From Chromatiaceae bacterium (GTDB taxonomy: Bacteria; Pseudomonadota; Gammaproteobacteria; DTRM01): a DNA stretch of 38,087 bases. A model generated the notes under the pieces. It worked only from the letters and a program-made list of their open reading frames with translations. It was not told the origin of the DNA and searched no databases. Every line of letters starts with the position of its first letter. Positions within the stretch are counted from its first letter, which is position 1. This document shows positions 9,577-18,150 of this stretch, piece by piece. A program made the translations under genes and the position numbers. The stretch covers positions 1 through 38,087 of the forward strand of contig DTRM01000042.1 in NCBI GenBank assembly GCA_012965975.1, written 5' to 3'.

Positions 9577-9611
9577 CCCTTCTCCCTGCGGGAGAAGGCC
9601 AGGATGAGGGA
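9577..9611 (-). repeat. REP-like repeat, copy 3 (inverted partner)
   Basis: CTTCTCCCTGCGGGAGAAGG is a perfect hairpin followed by CCAGGATGAGGG. It is in the opposite orientation to copy 4 about 30 nt away, giving a paired REP/BIME-like arrangement in the dsrP-dsrN gap. Confidence 0.65.
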
Positions 9612-9639
9612 ATATAAAATCATGATGTTAACCTTACAA

Positions 9640-9676
9640 CCCCCTCACCCTAATCCTCTCCCTGAGGGAGAGGGAA
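9640..9676 (+). repeat. REP-like repeat, copy 4
   Basis: This is the best-preserved copy: CCCTCACCCTAATCCTCTCC followed by CTGAGGGAGAGGG. The inner CTCTCCCTGAGGGAGAG is a hairpin. With copy 3 it could form strong RNA structures in the dsr transcript between dsrP and dsrN. Confidence 0.65.
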
Positions 9677-9726
9677 TTTATTTCTGCTAGTAGTGGGCGA
9701 GAAAGCCAGAATAAAGGCGACCCTGT

Positions 9727-10938
9727 TTAGCTGACGCTGGCGTCGACAACCTCATCCGATAGCGACTCGGGTAAGAAAGGCAACACCTTGGCCGCCACCG
9801 CAACAACGGCGGCCGACACTGCCACACCGCCGATACCCAACAAGATTTCAGGCAAGGAAGGAGTATAGCTACCCACCACGCCGTCAAAAAAGCTGCTTTC
9901 AATGATCTCTTTGTCAGGGAAGATTGGAAGTGGAAAGGCCTGGCCCCCAATCACGATGACATAAATCGTCGCCATACCGCCGGCGATCACCATCGCACAC
10001 GCGATTCCGATCCACTGCCGTGACTTACCCAAGGTCGGGTGATACACAACGGCTAGCGGCAATAACCCGCCCACCAGAATCGTGCCCGCCCAAAACAGGA
10101 AGGTGTAAATACCACCGTCAACCAAAATAAACCGCTCAACCGCATGATGCTCGGTCGCGTAGAGATTAGTCACATGCTGCACAATGACAAAGTAGAGAAC
10201 AGCGGCAACAAATACACCCAGAAGACTCTTCAGGCGCAATAACACCGCATCGCCAAGCGGACGATCCGTCCAGTTAAAACTCGCCATCAGCGTCAAAATA
10301 TAAATGGCCAGACCAAAGCTGAAAGACATGATGATAAACATCGGCGCCATGATCGCCGCATCATAACCCTGACGGGCAACCAAAAAGCCGAAGATGGAGC
10401 CAGTACCTGTGGTCAGCATCAAACGCCAAATAAAGGCAGCCGTTCCCGCCGCCTTCTTAAAGACATGCATTTTGTGTTCCATCATGGTCCAGATGTACAC
10501 AGCCACGATGCCGACAAAACCTGAATACAGAATGATATTCCAGGCGAAAATCGACTTGAAGTTATAGTAAGTCATCGCGATGATCAGACGATCAGGCCGA
10601 CCTAGATCCAGCAACAATACCATCAGCCCACCGATCAACAACGCAATCGCGAGCAGCGCCGACAGGCGCGCTAATGGGTCGTACATTTTACGCCCGAAAA
10701 CCGATGAAATGGACGCGACATTCAGCGCGCCCGAAGCGGCAACAATCAGGAAGATCGCAAATACGTGAGGCATACCCCAAACAATCTGATTGGTCATCCC
10801 GGTCACCCAGTGGCCGTTATGCTCCATATAATAGGCAGCGCCCATTCCCAGCATGATGACCGCAATCAAACCGGCCATCAGTTTGTAAAAACCGGGGCTT
10901 GGGCCCATCAGCGAGCGATAATGAGTTTGTGTTGCCAT
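9727..10938 (-). CDS. dsrP: DsrP, NrfD-like membrane quinone-interacting subunit
   Basis: DsrP is the integral membrane subunit (403 aa, about ten hydrophobic helices) of the DsrMKJOP transmembrane complex. It belongs to the NrfD/PsrC family, which exchanges electrons with the quinone pool and lacks hemes. Segments such as LMAGLIAVIMLGMGAAYYME and the repeated long hydrophobic stretches support this. It starts 3 nt after the dsrO stop, consistent with a tightly coupled dsrJ-dsrO-dsrP block. No anomalies were seen. Confidence 0.94.
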   Translation of the reverse strand: MATQTHYRSLMGPSPGFYKLMAGLIAVIMLGMGAAYYMEHNGHWVTGMTNQIVWGMPHVFAIFLIVAASGALNVASISSVFGRKMYDPLARLSALLAIALLIGGLMVLLLDLGRPDRLIIAMTYYNFKSIFAWNIILYSGFVGIVAVYIWTMMEHKMHVFKKAAGTAAFIWRLMLTTGTGSIFGFLVARQGYDAAIMAPMFIIMSFSFGLAIYILTLMASFNWTDRPLGDAVLLRLKSLLGVFVAAVLYFVIVQHVTNLYATEHHAVERFILVDGGIYTFLFWAGTILVGGLLPLAVVYHPTLGKSRQWIGIACAMVIAGGMATIYVIVIGGQAFPLPIFPDKEIIESSFFDGVVGSYTPSLPEILLGIGGVAVSAAVVAVAAKVLPFLPESLSDEVVDASVS

Positions 10939-10941
10939 AAC

Positions 10942-11697
10942 TTATAGCCCCTTGTAGCGCACGCCGGTGTTCAAACCCAGATCGGCACGCAACTGGCGCG
11001 TCGGGCTTGCCCGCAACTGACGCGAGATATCACTGTTGGGATCTTTCAGATCACCAATAATAATGGCGTGATGGCCTTCTGCCGCACAGGCTTCGGAACA
11101 AGCCGTCGAGCCATCACCCGCATCCAGCTTATGCACACACAGAGTGCAGGATTCAACGCACCCCTTGCCACGAGGCTGATGGGTCACCTGATTTTCCAAT
11201 ACTTCATGCACGAACGAACGAGCCTTGTACGGGCACGCCATCATGCAGTAGCGACAACCAATACAGGTATGACGATCGACTAGAACAATACCGTCTGCAC
11301 GTCGCATCGATGCGCCTGTTGGACAGACATCCACACAAGGGGCGGTTTCGCAGTGTTGGCACATGAGTGGCAGCGTATCGATATGACCGGTTGCCTTGTC
11401 CTTGATCGTAACTTTCCGTATCCACTGAGCATCCGTTTCGGGGCGTCCAAGATCTTCCAGTCCATGCTCATCATTACAGGCATCGACGCAGGCCTTGCAG
11501 CCATCGGCACATTTGGATGCATCGACCAACATGCCCCAGCGATTGTCAGAACTAGCAGGTTCGTCCAGTGCCTTGGCCTGTGCGCTGCCACTGGCGAGTA
11601 ACGAGGTTAGCGGTACGGTAGCTACCGCAGCGGTTGCCACACCCGCCTGACCAAGAAAGCGGCGACGGTATTGATTGATGTTGGCTTCAACACTCAT
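10942..11697 (-). CDS. dsrO: DsrO, Tat-exported ferredoxin-like iron-sulfur protein
   Basis: DsrO is the periplasmic iron-sulfur subunit of DsrMKJOP, related to NrfC/PsrB-type polyferredoxins. The N-terminus YRRRFLGQAGVATAAVA is a twin-arginine signal. Cysteine clusters follow: CADGCKACVDAC, CQHCETAPCVDVCP, CIGCRYCMMACP, and CVESCTLCVH with a distal ACSEAC, enough for three or four [4Fe-4S] centres. The start overlaps the dsrJ stop as ATGA. It is expected to pass electrons between DsrJ and the DsrP/quinone site. Confidence 0.95.
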   Translation of the reverse strand: MSVEANINQYRRRFLGQAGVATAAVATVPLTSLLASGSAQAKALDEPASSDNRWGMLVDASKCADGCKACVDACNDEHGLEDLGRPETDAQWIRKVTIKDKATGHIDTLPLMCQHCETAPCVDVCPTGASMRRADGIVLVDRHTCIGCRYCMMACPYKARSFVHEVLENQVTHQPRGKGCVESCTLCVHKLDAGDGSTACSEACAAEGHHAIIIGDLKDPNSDISRQLRASPTRQLRADLGLNTGVRYKGL

Positions 11698-12209
11698 TGC
11701 TGTTCACCCATGGTTTCCCACAACGCGAAGGATGAGTTCACCCCTTCAGGCGTCATTTTGTTTGCGTGATCACCGTGATACTGCTTCATCTGTGATGTTC
11801 CCAGCTTATGTCGATGCTTTGGCTCGCGTGGAACCGCGGCATGACACTGGAAACAATCAATACTGACCGAGGCAAAATTATGGCACGACTGACAAAACTG
11901 GCCATCACCATTAATGTTGGCCAACTCACCCGCATCATCCTTCTTTACGTGACACGCAACACACTCCGCAAGGCTATGCTGCTTGGTACGCACACCCTCG
12001 CGCAGTGTTATGTCACGCTGATGGAACAAGTACTCCATGTGATTTTTTCGCATGTCGGCAGTGGGCTCTACACAAGCCTCCTCGGTATAAGCCTTGGATC
12101 CGATCAAATGCTCGCGAGCGTCGTCAGCAAGCACCGTACCTACATTGACGAGCAGTAACCCGACAAATAGTCCACCGACAAGCTGACGGAAAGATCCCGC
12201 AAAACTCAT
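11694..12209 (-). CDS. dsrJ: DsrJ, periplasmic triheme cytochrome c
   Basis: This 171-aa protein has an N-terminal hydrophobic signal/anchor (LVGGLFVGLLLVNVGTVLA) and exactly three c-heme motifs, CVACH, CQSCH and CFQCH. A conserved-looking cysteine upstream (EEACVEPTADM) corresponds in position to the Cys proposed as an unusual axial heme ligand in A. vinosum DsrJ; that correspondence is from memory. It is the triheme subunit of DsrMKJOP facing the periplasm. It begins 9 nt after dsrL and overlaps dsrO. Confidence 0.95.
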   Translation of the reverse strand: MSFAGSFRQLVGGLFVGLLLVNVGTVLADDAREHLIGSKAYTEEACVEPTADMRKNHMEYLFHQRDITLREGVRTKQHSLAECVACHVKKDDAGELANINGDGQFCQSCHNFASVSIDCFQCHAAVPREPKHRHKLGTSQMKQYHGDHANKMTPEGVNSSFALWETMGEQQ

Positions 12210-12218
12210 AGAGATTCC

Positions 12219-14189
12219 TTATTCACCCAGACCCATCTTAATGTAACCCGTTGGGCACACTTCAGAACAGATATGGCAACCGATGCAACGATCATAATCA
12301 GTATCGACATATCGACCGGTTGTCTTGGCGTCCTTCTTAACACGGAAAACCGCATCTTGAGGACAGAAAATAACGCAGTTGTCACACTCAAAACACATGC
12401 CACAACTCATACAGCGGCCGGCTTCGGCCTGCGCATTCTCAGTCTCCAGACACAAAACACGTTCCTGGAAATGTCCGAGCACTTCTTCAGACGTCGGCAC
12501 AACCTCTTCGCGTCGCAGACGAGGTTCGTACCCAAAGTGGCCGAGAAACAATTCATCTGATGGAATAATTTCGTGCGCTGAGCGATCTTCGTAGTTATGA
12601 ACCGCGCGGTTATCCGTATTAGTACCACGACGAGCATCTTCTGTTGAATGCTCACCGGCGGGATCAAAGCCATCAGGTGACAAATCGACTTCTTTCAATT
12701 TATCCAACAGATCGAAGTGATGCACATCAACCTTGGGACGACGCGCATGTTCAGCGCCCGACATATACTCATGGATGGTTTCGGCAACGACCGATGCCTG
12801 ACCAATGGCAGTAGTCAACAAGTGTGGACGGATGATATCGCCACAGACGAAATGCCCTTCCTTACCCGGTACTTGGTAGTACTTATCAGCGTCAATCAGG
12901 CCGCGACCATTATCGAAGCCGTCCAAGCCCTCAAGATCGCCACCCTGACCAATCGCAGAAACGATCAGATCCGCCTCGAGATCAAACTCAGAACCCTCAA
13001 CCGGAGTGGGACGGCCATCAACCATCTCACACCTGGCCATACGCAAAGCGGTGGCACGACCGTTTTCATCCTGCACAACCAATACGGGCATCACGCCATC
13101 GAGAATGGTCACACCCTCCGTTAGCGCATCACTAACCTCATGCTCAGCAGCGGTCATGTCAGCTTTTGGAAACAAAGAAGTCAGGGTAACATCAGCACCT
13201 TCTCGTGCCGCCGTGTGTGCCGCATCGTGTGCAACATAACCATGAACAACCAATTCAGGGCGATCCTTAGGATTGATGTGCTCGATATGACCCAAACGAC
13301 GCGCAACAGAGACCACATCAATCGAGGTATCGCCACCACCCACACACACTACGCGATTGGCGGTGACGTGCAGACGACCTTGGTTAAACGCTTCCAGGAA
13401 GGCAACGCCGCTAACGCAATTCTCCGCATCAGAACCGGGACAAGGCAATGGCCGGCCAGACTTACAGCCTAGCGCCCACAAAACCGCATCATATTCTTCT
13501 TCGACGCTTTCCAGACTGACATCTTTACCCACACGCGTATTCAACTTGACGTCAATATCACCCATATCGATGATGCGCTGGATTTCATGGTCAAGAAAGT
13601 CTCGCGGGGTACGATAGCCTGGGATGCCATAACGCATCATGCCACCGAGTTCTTCATGATCATCAAAAATCGTGCTCGCATGACCCATACGACGCAACTG
13701 ATAGGCCGCAGCCATACCGGCAGGACCGCCACCGATGATGGCGACGCGCTTACCGGAAACAGGTGGTGGCGCCGGAAATTTATAACCCTTCTCCTTGGCG
13801 TTATCACCAATGAACTGCTCAACGGCATTAATACCGACGAAGTCTTCTACTTCGTTACGGTTACAGCCATCTTCACAGGGCGCTGGACACACGCGGCCCA
13901 TCTGCGATGGAAAAGGGTTGGCGTCGGTTGAACGCAGAAATGCATACTCCTGCCAGTCCATACCCTCTGGAGCTGGCTCCATCCCGCGCACGATACCCAG
14001 CCAGCCACGAATATCCTCACCGGATGGACAGCTGCCCTGGCAAGGTGGTGTCTTGTGAACATACGTCGGGCACTTGTGCGACGTATCCTCGACAAAAATC
14101 ATGTCGTGCATACTGCCCCATTCGTAATCGCCGTCATCATACTTGCGAAACGTTAACTTGGTACCGATCTCATCAGTAGGAGTGGACAT
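12219..14189 (-). CDS. dsrL: DsrL, iron-sulfur flavoprotein NAD(P)H oxidoreductase
   Basis: DsrL is the cytoplasmic oxidoreductase that couples DsrAB-dependent sulfur oxidation to NAD(P)+ reduction and is essential in A. vinosum. An N-terminal Cys-rich segment (CPAPCEDGCNRNE) resembles GltD. An FAD site IIGGGPAGMAAA lies near residue 153, a second nucleotide site VCVGGGDTSID near residue 285, and a C-terminal ferredoxin module carries CMSCGMCFECDNC and CIGCHICSEVCPTG. The length (656 aa) fits DsrL of sulfur oxidisers. AAGGAG lies 7-8 nt before the ATG. It is between dsrK and dsrJ, as in A. vinosum. Confidence 0.95.
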   Translation of the reverse strand: MSTPTDEIGTKLTFRKYDDGDYEWGSMHDMIFVEDTSHKCPTYVHKTPPCQGSCPSGEDIRGWLGIVRGMEPAPEGMDWQEYAFLRSTDANPFPSQMGRVCPAPCEDGCNRNEVEDFVGINAVEQFIGDNAKEKGYKFPAPPPVSGKRVAIIGGGPAGMAAAYQLRRMGHASTIFDDHEELGGMMRYGIPGYRTPRDFLDHEIQRIIDMGDIDVKLNTRVGKDVSLESVEEEYDAVLWALGCKSGRPLPCPGSDAENCVSGVAFLEAFNQGRLHVTANRVVCVGGGDTSIDVVSVARRLGHIEHINPKDRPELVVHGYVAHDAAHTAAREGADVTLTSLFPKADMTAAEHEVSDALTEGVTILDGVMPVLVVQDENGRATALRMARCEMVDGRPTPVEGSEFDLEADLIVSAIGQGGDLEGLDGFDNGRGLIDADKYYQVPGKEGHFVCGDIIRPHLLTTAIGQASVVAETIHEYMSGAEHARRPKVDVHHFDLLDKLKEVDLSPDGFDPAGEHSTEDARRGTNTDNRAVHNYEDRSAHEIIPSDELFLGHFGYEPRLRREEVVPTSEEVLGHFQERVLCLETENAQAEAGRCMSCGMCFECDNCVIFCPQDAVFRVKKDAKTTGRYVDTDYDRCIGCHICSEVCPTGYIKMGLGE

Positions 14190-14236
14190 CGTCTGTCTCC
14201 TTGCATTTATATTACAAAATTAATCCGAAAATCTGC

Positions 14237-15778
14237 TTATGCTGCGTCTTCCGCCGCTTCATCATCGTCGTCGACTATCTGGCCCGTCAGAATGATGGCG
14301 TTACTAAGAACTTGATGCAGACTCATAATCATATCCATCTCCATACCGTAGTAAGGGAGGACTTTGGCGAACTGGCTCTTACAAATAGCGCAGATCGCAA
14401 CCAAATTGGTAACACCGTACTCATCAACCACGTCTTGAAGAGCCTGCGCTCGTGGCACCATACCCTTGACGCGAATTTCCATCAGGTCATCGGTCAATAA
14501 GCCACCCCCACCGCCACAACAGAACGTGTGCTCGTGGATGGTTTCAGGCGCCATGTCGTGGAAATTATTACAGACAGCCTTGAGAATATCGCGAGGAATG
14601 GTGAACTGACCACCCGGCATATCACCCATTCTCGAGGCGCGGGCAACATTACAGGAATCGTGAAAGGTGATCACCAAATCATCATTACGCGACTTATCAA
14701 ACGTCAACTTGTCGTCCTGAATCAGATTGTGCGTAAACTCACAAATATGTTGCGGTATGGGATAGTTCTGATCAAGGAAGTCCCACGGACCCGCAAGCGT
14801 ATTCAAAAAGCTGTACGCGACGCGCCAAGCGTGTCCACACTCACCAAAAATAATTCGCTTAACGCCCAGATCCAGCGCCGCTTCGCGAATACGAATCGCA
14901 ACACGCTGCATGTTTTCGTAACTACCGATAAACATGCCAAAGTTCGCTGCTTCCGACGCGTGAGAACTCACGGTCCAACTCACGCCTGCCTCATGAAAGA
15001 CCTTGGCATAACCCATCAAACCATCCACATGGGGTTCGGCAAAGAAATCCGCGGACGGGGTAACCAGCAGAATATCGGCACCCTTAACATCTAACGGTAC
15101 CTTAACCGCAATGCCAGTCTCATCTTCAAGATCCTCTTCAAGACCTTCCAAGGTATCCGCCAACGCGCGTTCTGGCAGACCCAGATTATTACCAATCTTG
15201 TAAACCTTGCCGATAATTTCGTTGCAATACTTCTGGCCGAAACCAATGTGATCGAGAACTTCTCGTGCCGCCATTGAAATCTCAGCGGTATCAATGCCGT
15301 AAGGGCAATAAACCGAACAACGGCGACACTGGGAACACTGGTGAAAATAGGAATACCATTCCTTGATCACATCTTCGGTCAGATCGACCGCACCAACCAG
15401 TTTGGGGAAATACTTGCCAGCGAATGTGAAATAACGCCGATACACCGCGCGGAACAAATCCTGGCGAGCAACCGGCATATTCTTGGGATCACCTGTACCC
15501 AGAAAATAGTGGCACTTATCGGTACAGGCACCGCATTTTACGCATGAATCAAGAAACACCTGCAGCGAACGATACTTGCCCAGAAGCTCGCCCATCTTCT
15601 CGATGGCCTTCTCTTTCCAGCCTTCCTGAAACTCACCATTACCGCCTGGAAAGTCGAGCTGCACCTGAAACTTTTCGGCCGCAACGTAGGGCGAACTGTG
15701 CGCCATCGTGCCTTCGACCACGACCGGGATCTCAGGATACTTCTTAAGCTTAGGTATTTCGAAATCGACCTTGGCCAT
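14237..15778 (-). CDS. dsrK: DsrK, HdrD-like catalytic iron-sulfur subunit
   Basis: DsrK is the cytoplasm-facing subunit of DsrMKJOP and is related to heterodisulfide reductase HdrD. Two [4Fe-4S] motifs, CVKCGACTDKC and CSQCRRCSVYCP, lie in the N-terminal third. The C-terminal part has CCG-type elements (HDSCNVARAS and TFCCGGGGGLL) that hold the noncubane/special cluster thought to act on the DsrC trisulfide. It is 513 aa and starts 2 nt after dsrM. The acidic C-terminal tail (DDDDEAAEDAA) is typical of the family. Confidence 0.95.
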   Translation of the reverse strand: MAKVDFEIPKLKKYPEIPVVVEGTMAHSSPYVAAEKFQVQLDFPGGNGEFQEGWKEKAIEKMGELLGKYRSLQVFLDSCVKCGACTDKCHYFLGTGDPKNMPVARQDLFRAVYRRYFTFAGKYFPKLVGAVDLTEDVIKEWYSYFHQCSQCRRCSVYCPYGIDTAEISMAAREVLDHIGFGQKYCNEIIGKVYKIGNNLGLPERALADTLEGLEEDLEDETGIAVKVPLDVKGADILLVTPSADFFAEPHVDGLMGYAKVFHEAGVSWTVSSHASEAANFGMFIGSYENMQRVAIRIREAALDLGVKRIIFGECGHAWRVAYSFLNTLAGPWDFLDQNYPIPQHICEFTHNLIQDDKLTFDKSRNDDLVITFHDSCNVARASRMGDMPGGQFTIPRDILKAVCNNFHDMAPETIHEHTFCCGGGGGLLTDDLMEIRVKGMVPRAQALQDVVDEYGVTNLVAICAICKSQFAKVLPYYGMEMDMIMSLHQVLSNAIILTGQIVDDDDEAAEDAA

Positions 15779-15780
15779 CG

Positions 15781-16563
15781 TTATTGTCCTTCAGCGCTGT
15801 CGCGACTGCCGCGAGTATCGTCGTACTTGGCGGCCCAGGCAGCCAGATGACGCTTCTCGCGAGGGTTATCAACCTGGTTGCGAGTTGGGCTAAAAAATAT
15901 ACCCACTGCGTGTAGCAACTTGCTATAGGGAAATAAGGCCATCAGTACAGCCACCAGGCCCAAATGAATGAGTAAGGGTAAATCAACTGGCAGTTCACCC
16001 GGACTCAAACTCATCAAACCCAAGGTGAATTCCTTTAACTGAACAATGTCTGTGTGAAGGATAAATGACATGATGAGACCCGACGCCGCGATCCCCATTA
16101 GCCAAAACAACCAAATGAAATCCGACGGTGCGGATATGTAACGCACTCGATCAACCGCAAAGCGGCGCACCAGCAATCCGCCAAGCCCCGCAAGCATTGC
16201 AAAACCCGCGTACAGCCCAAATGGTTGTACCAAGCCGACCAACGGCCAAACCAATGGCGCCCAGAACCACTCTGGGTTAATGAAATAACGCAGGTGGCGC
16301 AACAGAACCAGAAACATACCAAAATGGAACATCCAGCCAAAGAGCCAGGTCCACAAGGTTGCCTTGAACAGGCTTTCAAAAAATACAACTTCACGAAACA
16401 GGCGCAACGCCACGCCAGTCCGCGTGACCGGTGCTGGTGTCGTAGGAATCTTGAGCGGTGCTGGTGTCTTAATATAAAGACGAATCCGGTAGGCAAGACC
16501 AGCCACCAGCGAAAACGTCGCCACATAAAACAGCAGAGCAAAAAAGATCGTCAGAAACGACAT
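15781..16563 (-). CDS. dsrM: DsrM, NarI-like membrane cytochrome b
   Basis: This 260-aa membrane protein shows five to six hydrophobic helices and the NarI-like arrangement (FHFGMFLVLLRHLRY and LLIHLGLVAVLMALFPYSKLLH), with histidines placed as heme b ligands. DsrM forms the quinone-reactive membrane pair with DsrK. It has an upstream GGAGG about 14-15 nt before the ATG. A hairpin in the 78-nt dsrC-dsrM spacer may lower its expression relative to dsrC. Confidence 0.94.
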   Translation of the reverse strand: MSFLTIFFALLFYVATFSLVAGLAYRIRLYIKTPAPLKIPTTPAPVTRTGVALRLFREVVFFESLFKATLWTWLFGWMFHFGMFLVLLRHLRYFINPEWFWAPLVWPLVGLVQPFGLYAGFAMLAGLGGLLVRRFAVDRVRYISAPSDFIWLFWLMGIAASGLIMSFILHTDIVQLKEFTLGLMSLSPGELPVDLPLLIHLGLVAVLMALFPYSKLLHAVGIFFSPTRNQVDNPREKRHLAAWAAKYDDTRGSRDSAEGQ

Positions 16564-16600
16564 GTTCCTGAGGGCCTCCGTAAAGTAGTTAAATAAATAA

Positions 16601-16625
16601 GGGGGCAGCTTTTACGCTAACCCCC
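16601..16625 (-). terminator. Hairpin between dsrC and dsrM (possible partial terminator or processing site)
   Basis: On the transcribed (minus) strand GGGGGTTAGC, a GTAAAA loop and GCTGCCCCC can pair, followed by TTATTTATTTAA. The T-run is imperfect, so leaky termination or 3'-end protection of the dsrC message is more likely than full termination. Confidence 0.5.
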
Positions 16626-16641
16626 TCACTCGTCGTCTAAA

Positions 16642-16974
16642 TTAGACGCAGCCAGTCGGCTTTGGAAGCCCCGCATATTTACAGGCCTGCTTCGCAGGAC
16701 CGTAAGGGAACAATTCGTACAGGTACTTGCTGTTGCCCTTGTCCTTACCTAGCTTCTTACCGATAGCCTTGGTCAGAACGCGAACGGCTGGAGCAATCTG
16801 GTACTCTTCGTAGTACTCACGCAGGAAGTTAATCACTTCCCAGTGGGTCTCAGTCAGTTCGGCATCATCAATAGCCGCCATTACGGTCGCTACTTCAGGC
16901 TCCCACTGATTCAGATCAGCCAGATAACCTTCTTCATCAGTCTCAATGGACTTTCCATTTACTTCGATAGGCAT
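16642..16974 (-). CDS. dsrC: DsrC, sulfur-carrier substrate protein
   Basis: DsrC (110 aa) carries sulfur to DsrAB and is released as a trisulfide handled by DsrMKJOP. The C-terminal arm is complete: ACKYAGLPKPTGCV with the two redox cysteines at about residues 98 and 109, ten residues apart, the second being penultimate. This distinguishes a true DsrC from TusE/RspA relatives that lack the first Cys. GAGGAG lies 7-8 nt before the ATG. Flanking genes are dsrH upstream and dsrM downstream. Confidence 0.97.
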   Translation of the reverse strand: MPIEVNGKSIETDEEGYLADLNQWEPEVATVMAAIDDAELTETHWEVINFLREYYEEYQIAPAVRVLTKAIGKKLGKDKGNSKYLYELFPYGPAKQACKYAGLPKPTGCV

Positions 16975-17019
16975 GTTGTGTCTCCTCGACGCTATATATT
17001 AATTTATGTGTGGTGACTG

Positions 17020-17325
17020 TTAAAGCCAGGACTGTACGACGTCATGCTCTGCGGCAAGTTCGACAAAACCCGTGTAATCGACGATCTTGACGCCATCAAT
17101 CACATCCTCATCAGTCATTCCTCGTGCATTCAGGTCTGGACCCAATACATAGACGCCAATATCGCCAATAGCATTGGAAACAACCGATTCGTTTGCGGCA
17201 CCCTTAAGCGCGGCAAATACCCCATCCTCTATCAGCAGGACGCTGCTACCCTTCTTCGCATGGCCCATGCACTGGGCAAATGAATTACGTTCGAAAGGTG
17301 ATTTGTTTACGGTATGCAGTAACAT
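17020..17325 (-). CDS. dsrH: DsrH, sulfurtransferase complex subunit
   Basis: DsrH is the smallest subunit (101 aa) of the DsrE2F2H2 hexamer, homologous to TusB. It keeps the characteristic cysteine near residue 19 (NSFAQCMGHAKKG) and the downstream SSVLLIEDGVFAA strand. AGGAG lies about 9 nt upstream of the ATG. It follows dsrF by 11 nt. Confidence 0.95.
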   Translation of the reverse strand: MLLHTVNKSPFERNSFAQCMGHAKKGSSVLLIEDGVFAALKGAANESVVSNAIGDIGVYVLGPDLNARGMTDEDVIDGVKIVDYTGFVELAAEHDVVQSWL

Positions 17326-17336
17326 TGCTTGATCTC

Positions 17337-17732
17337 CTAGAAACTCAGTACGACTTCGGCGTCTTCCATCAGGTCAGCCATCGCAGCATTGTCGATCACT
17401 TCAACATCAACAATCAGATCTTCGGTCGTTAAACCGCGCTCATCCATTGATTCCTTGGAAACGAACAGCTTTTCGACGTCATACATTTCAAGCGCACGAT
17501 AGGTGGGTGAAAAATTCTTCATACCCATACCATCGGTGTTCTGCCCTTTTTTGAGCTGATAAACACCATCATCCATAAACGCAAGACTGACATCCTGCTC
17601 AAATGCCGCACCGATCAAAACCACTTCAAGTGATTCCAGCGCATAGACAGTGCCGTAAGGCCCACGACGGTTAACGTACAAGAACTTCTTGCCGTTCATT
17701 TCGCCATCTTCTTCGTAATCTTCTTCAGACAT
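17337..17732 (-). CDS. dsrF: DsrF, sulfurtransferase complex subunit
   Basis: DsrF (131 aa) is homologous to TusC and forms the heterohexamer with DsrE and DsrH. The sequence FLYVNRRGPYGTVYALESLE and the later ALEMYDVEKLFVSKESM follow the DsrE/F fold. No cysteine is present in the active-site position, which is normal for the non-catalytic subunit in this complex. The N-terminus is acidic (MSEEDYEEDGEM). Confidence 0.94.
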   Translation of the reverse strand: MSEEDYEEDGEMNGKKFLYVNRRGPYGTVYALESLEVVLIGAAFEQDVSLAFMDDGVYQLKKGQNTDGMGMKNFSPTYRALEMYDVEKLFVSKESMDERGLTTEDLIVDVEVIDNAAMADLMEDAEVVLSF

Positions 17733-17746
17733 GAGATACCTTTAAA

Positions 17747-18139
17747 TTAGTCGCCGAAAACCAGCAGACGATCACTTTCGATACCGGCTTCGATCAACTG
17801 ACCAAGACCCGAAATGCGAAAACCTTCTGCAAGATTGTCTGCGTCTTTACCATTACGTTTGGACTCATCTGCATCGCAGATGCCACGTCGCTGGGCAGCC
17901 GCCACGCAAATCACCAGATCAACATTGTGATCTGCAGCCAGTTCGCTCCAGCGTTTGACGATATTACGATCGTCTTGGGGCGGCGTGGTCAAACGGGTGC
18001 CGTTGTTGACACCATCATGGTAGAAAAAGATGCGAAAGATCTCATGACCGGCATCAATTGCGGCCTTGGCAAAGTTATATGCCGAATCCGCAGCTTGGTG
18101 CTGGTATGGTCCTTCGTTAACTTGAATACCGAATTTCAT
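17747..18139 (-). CDS. dsrE: DsrE, sulfurtransferase subunit with sulfur-binding cysteine
   Basis: DsrE (130 aa) is homologous to TusD and donates sulfur towards DsrC. Cys78 (LVICVAAAQ) matches the position of the essential sulfur-binding Cys of A. vinosum DsrE; Cys88 (RGICDAD) is also present. The start MKFGIQVNEGPYQHQAADSA is typical. It lies 11 nt downstream of dsrB. The ribosome-binding site is weak (AAAGGGTC). Confidence 0.95.
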   Translation of the reverse strand: MKFGIQVNEGPYQHQAADSAYNFAKAAIDAGHEIFRIFFYHDGVNNGTRLTTPPQDDRNIVKRWSELAADHNVDLVICVAAAQRRGICDADESKRNGKDADNLAEGFRISGLGQLIEAGIESDRLLVFGD

Positions 18140-18150
18140 ATTCTGACCCT

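Noticed and set aside
14528-15094. 188-aa plus-strand ORF opposite dsrK
   Set aside because: It is the antisense shadow of a clearly conserved gene and shows no recognisable domain; the same applies to other long antisense ORFs in the dsr operon, such as 19504-19947 and 12717-13124.
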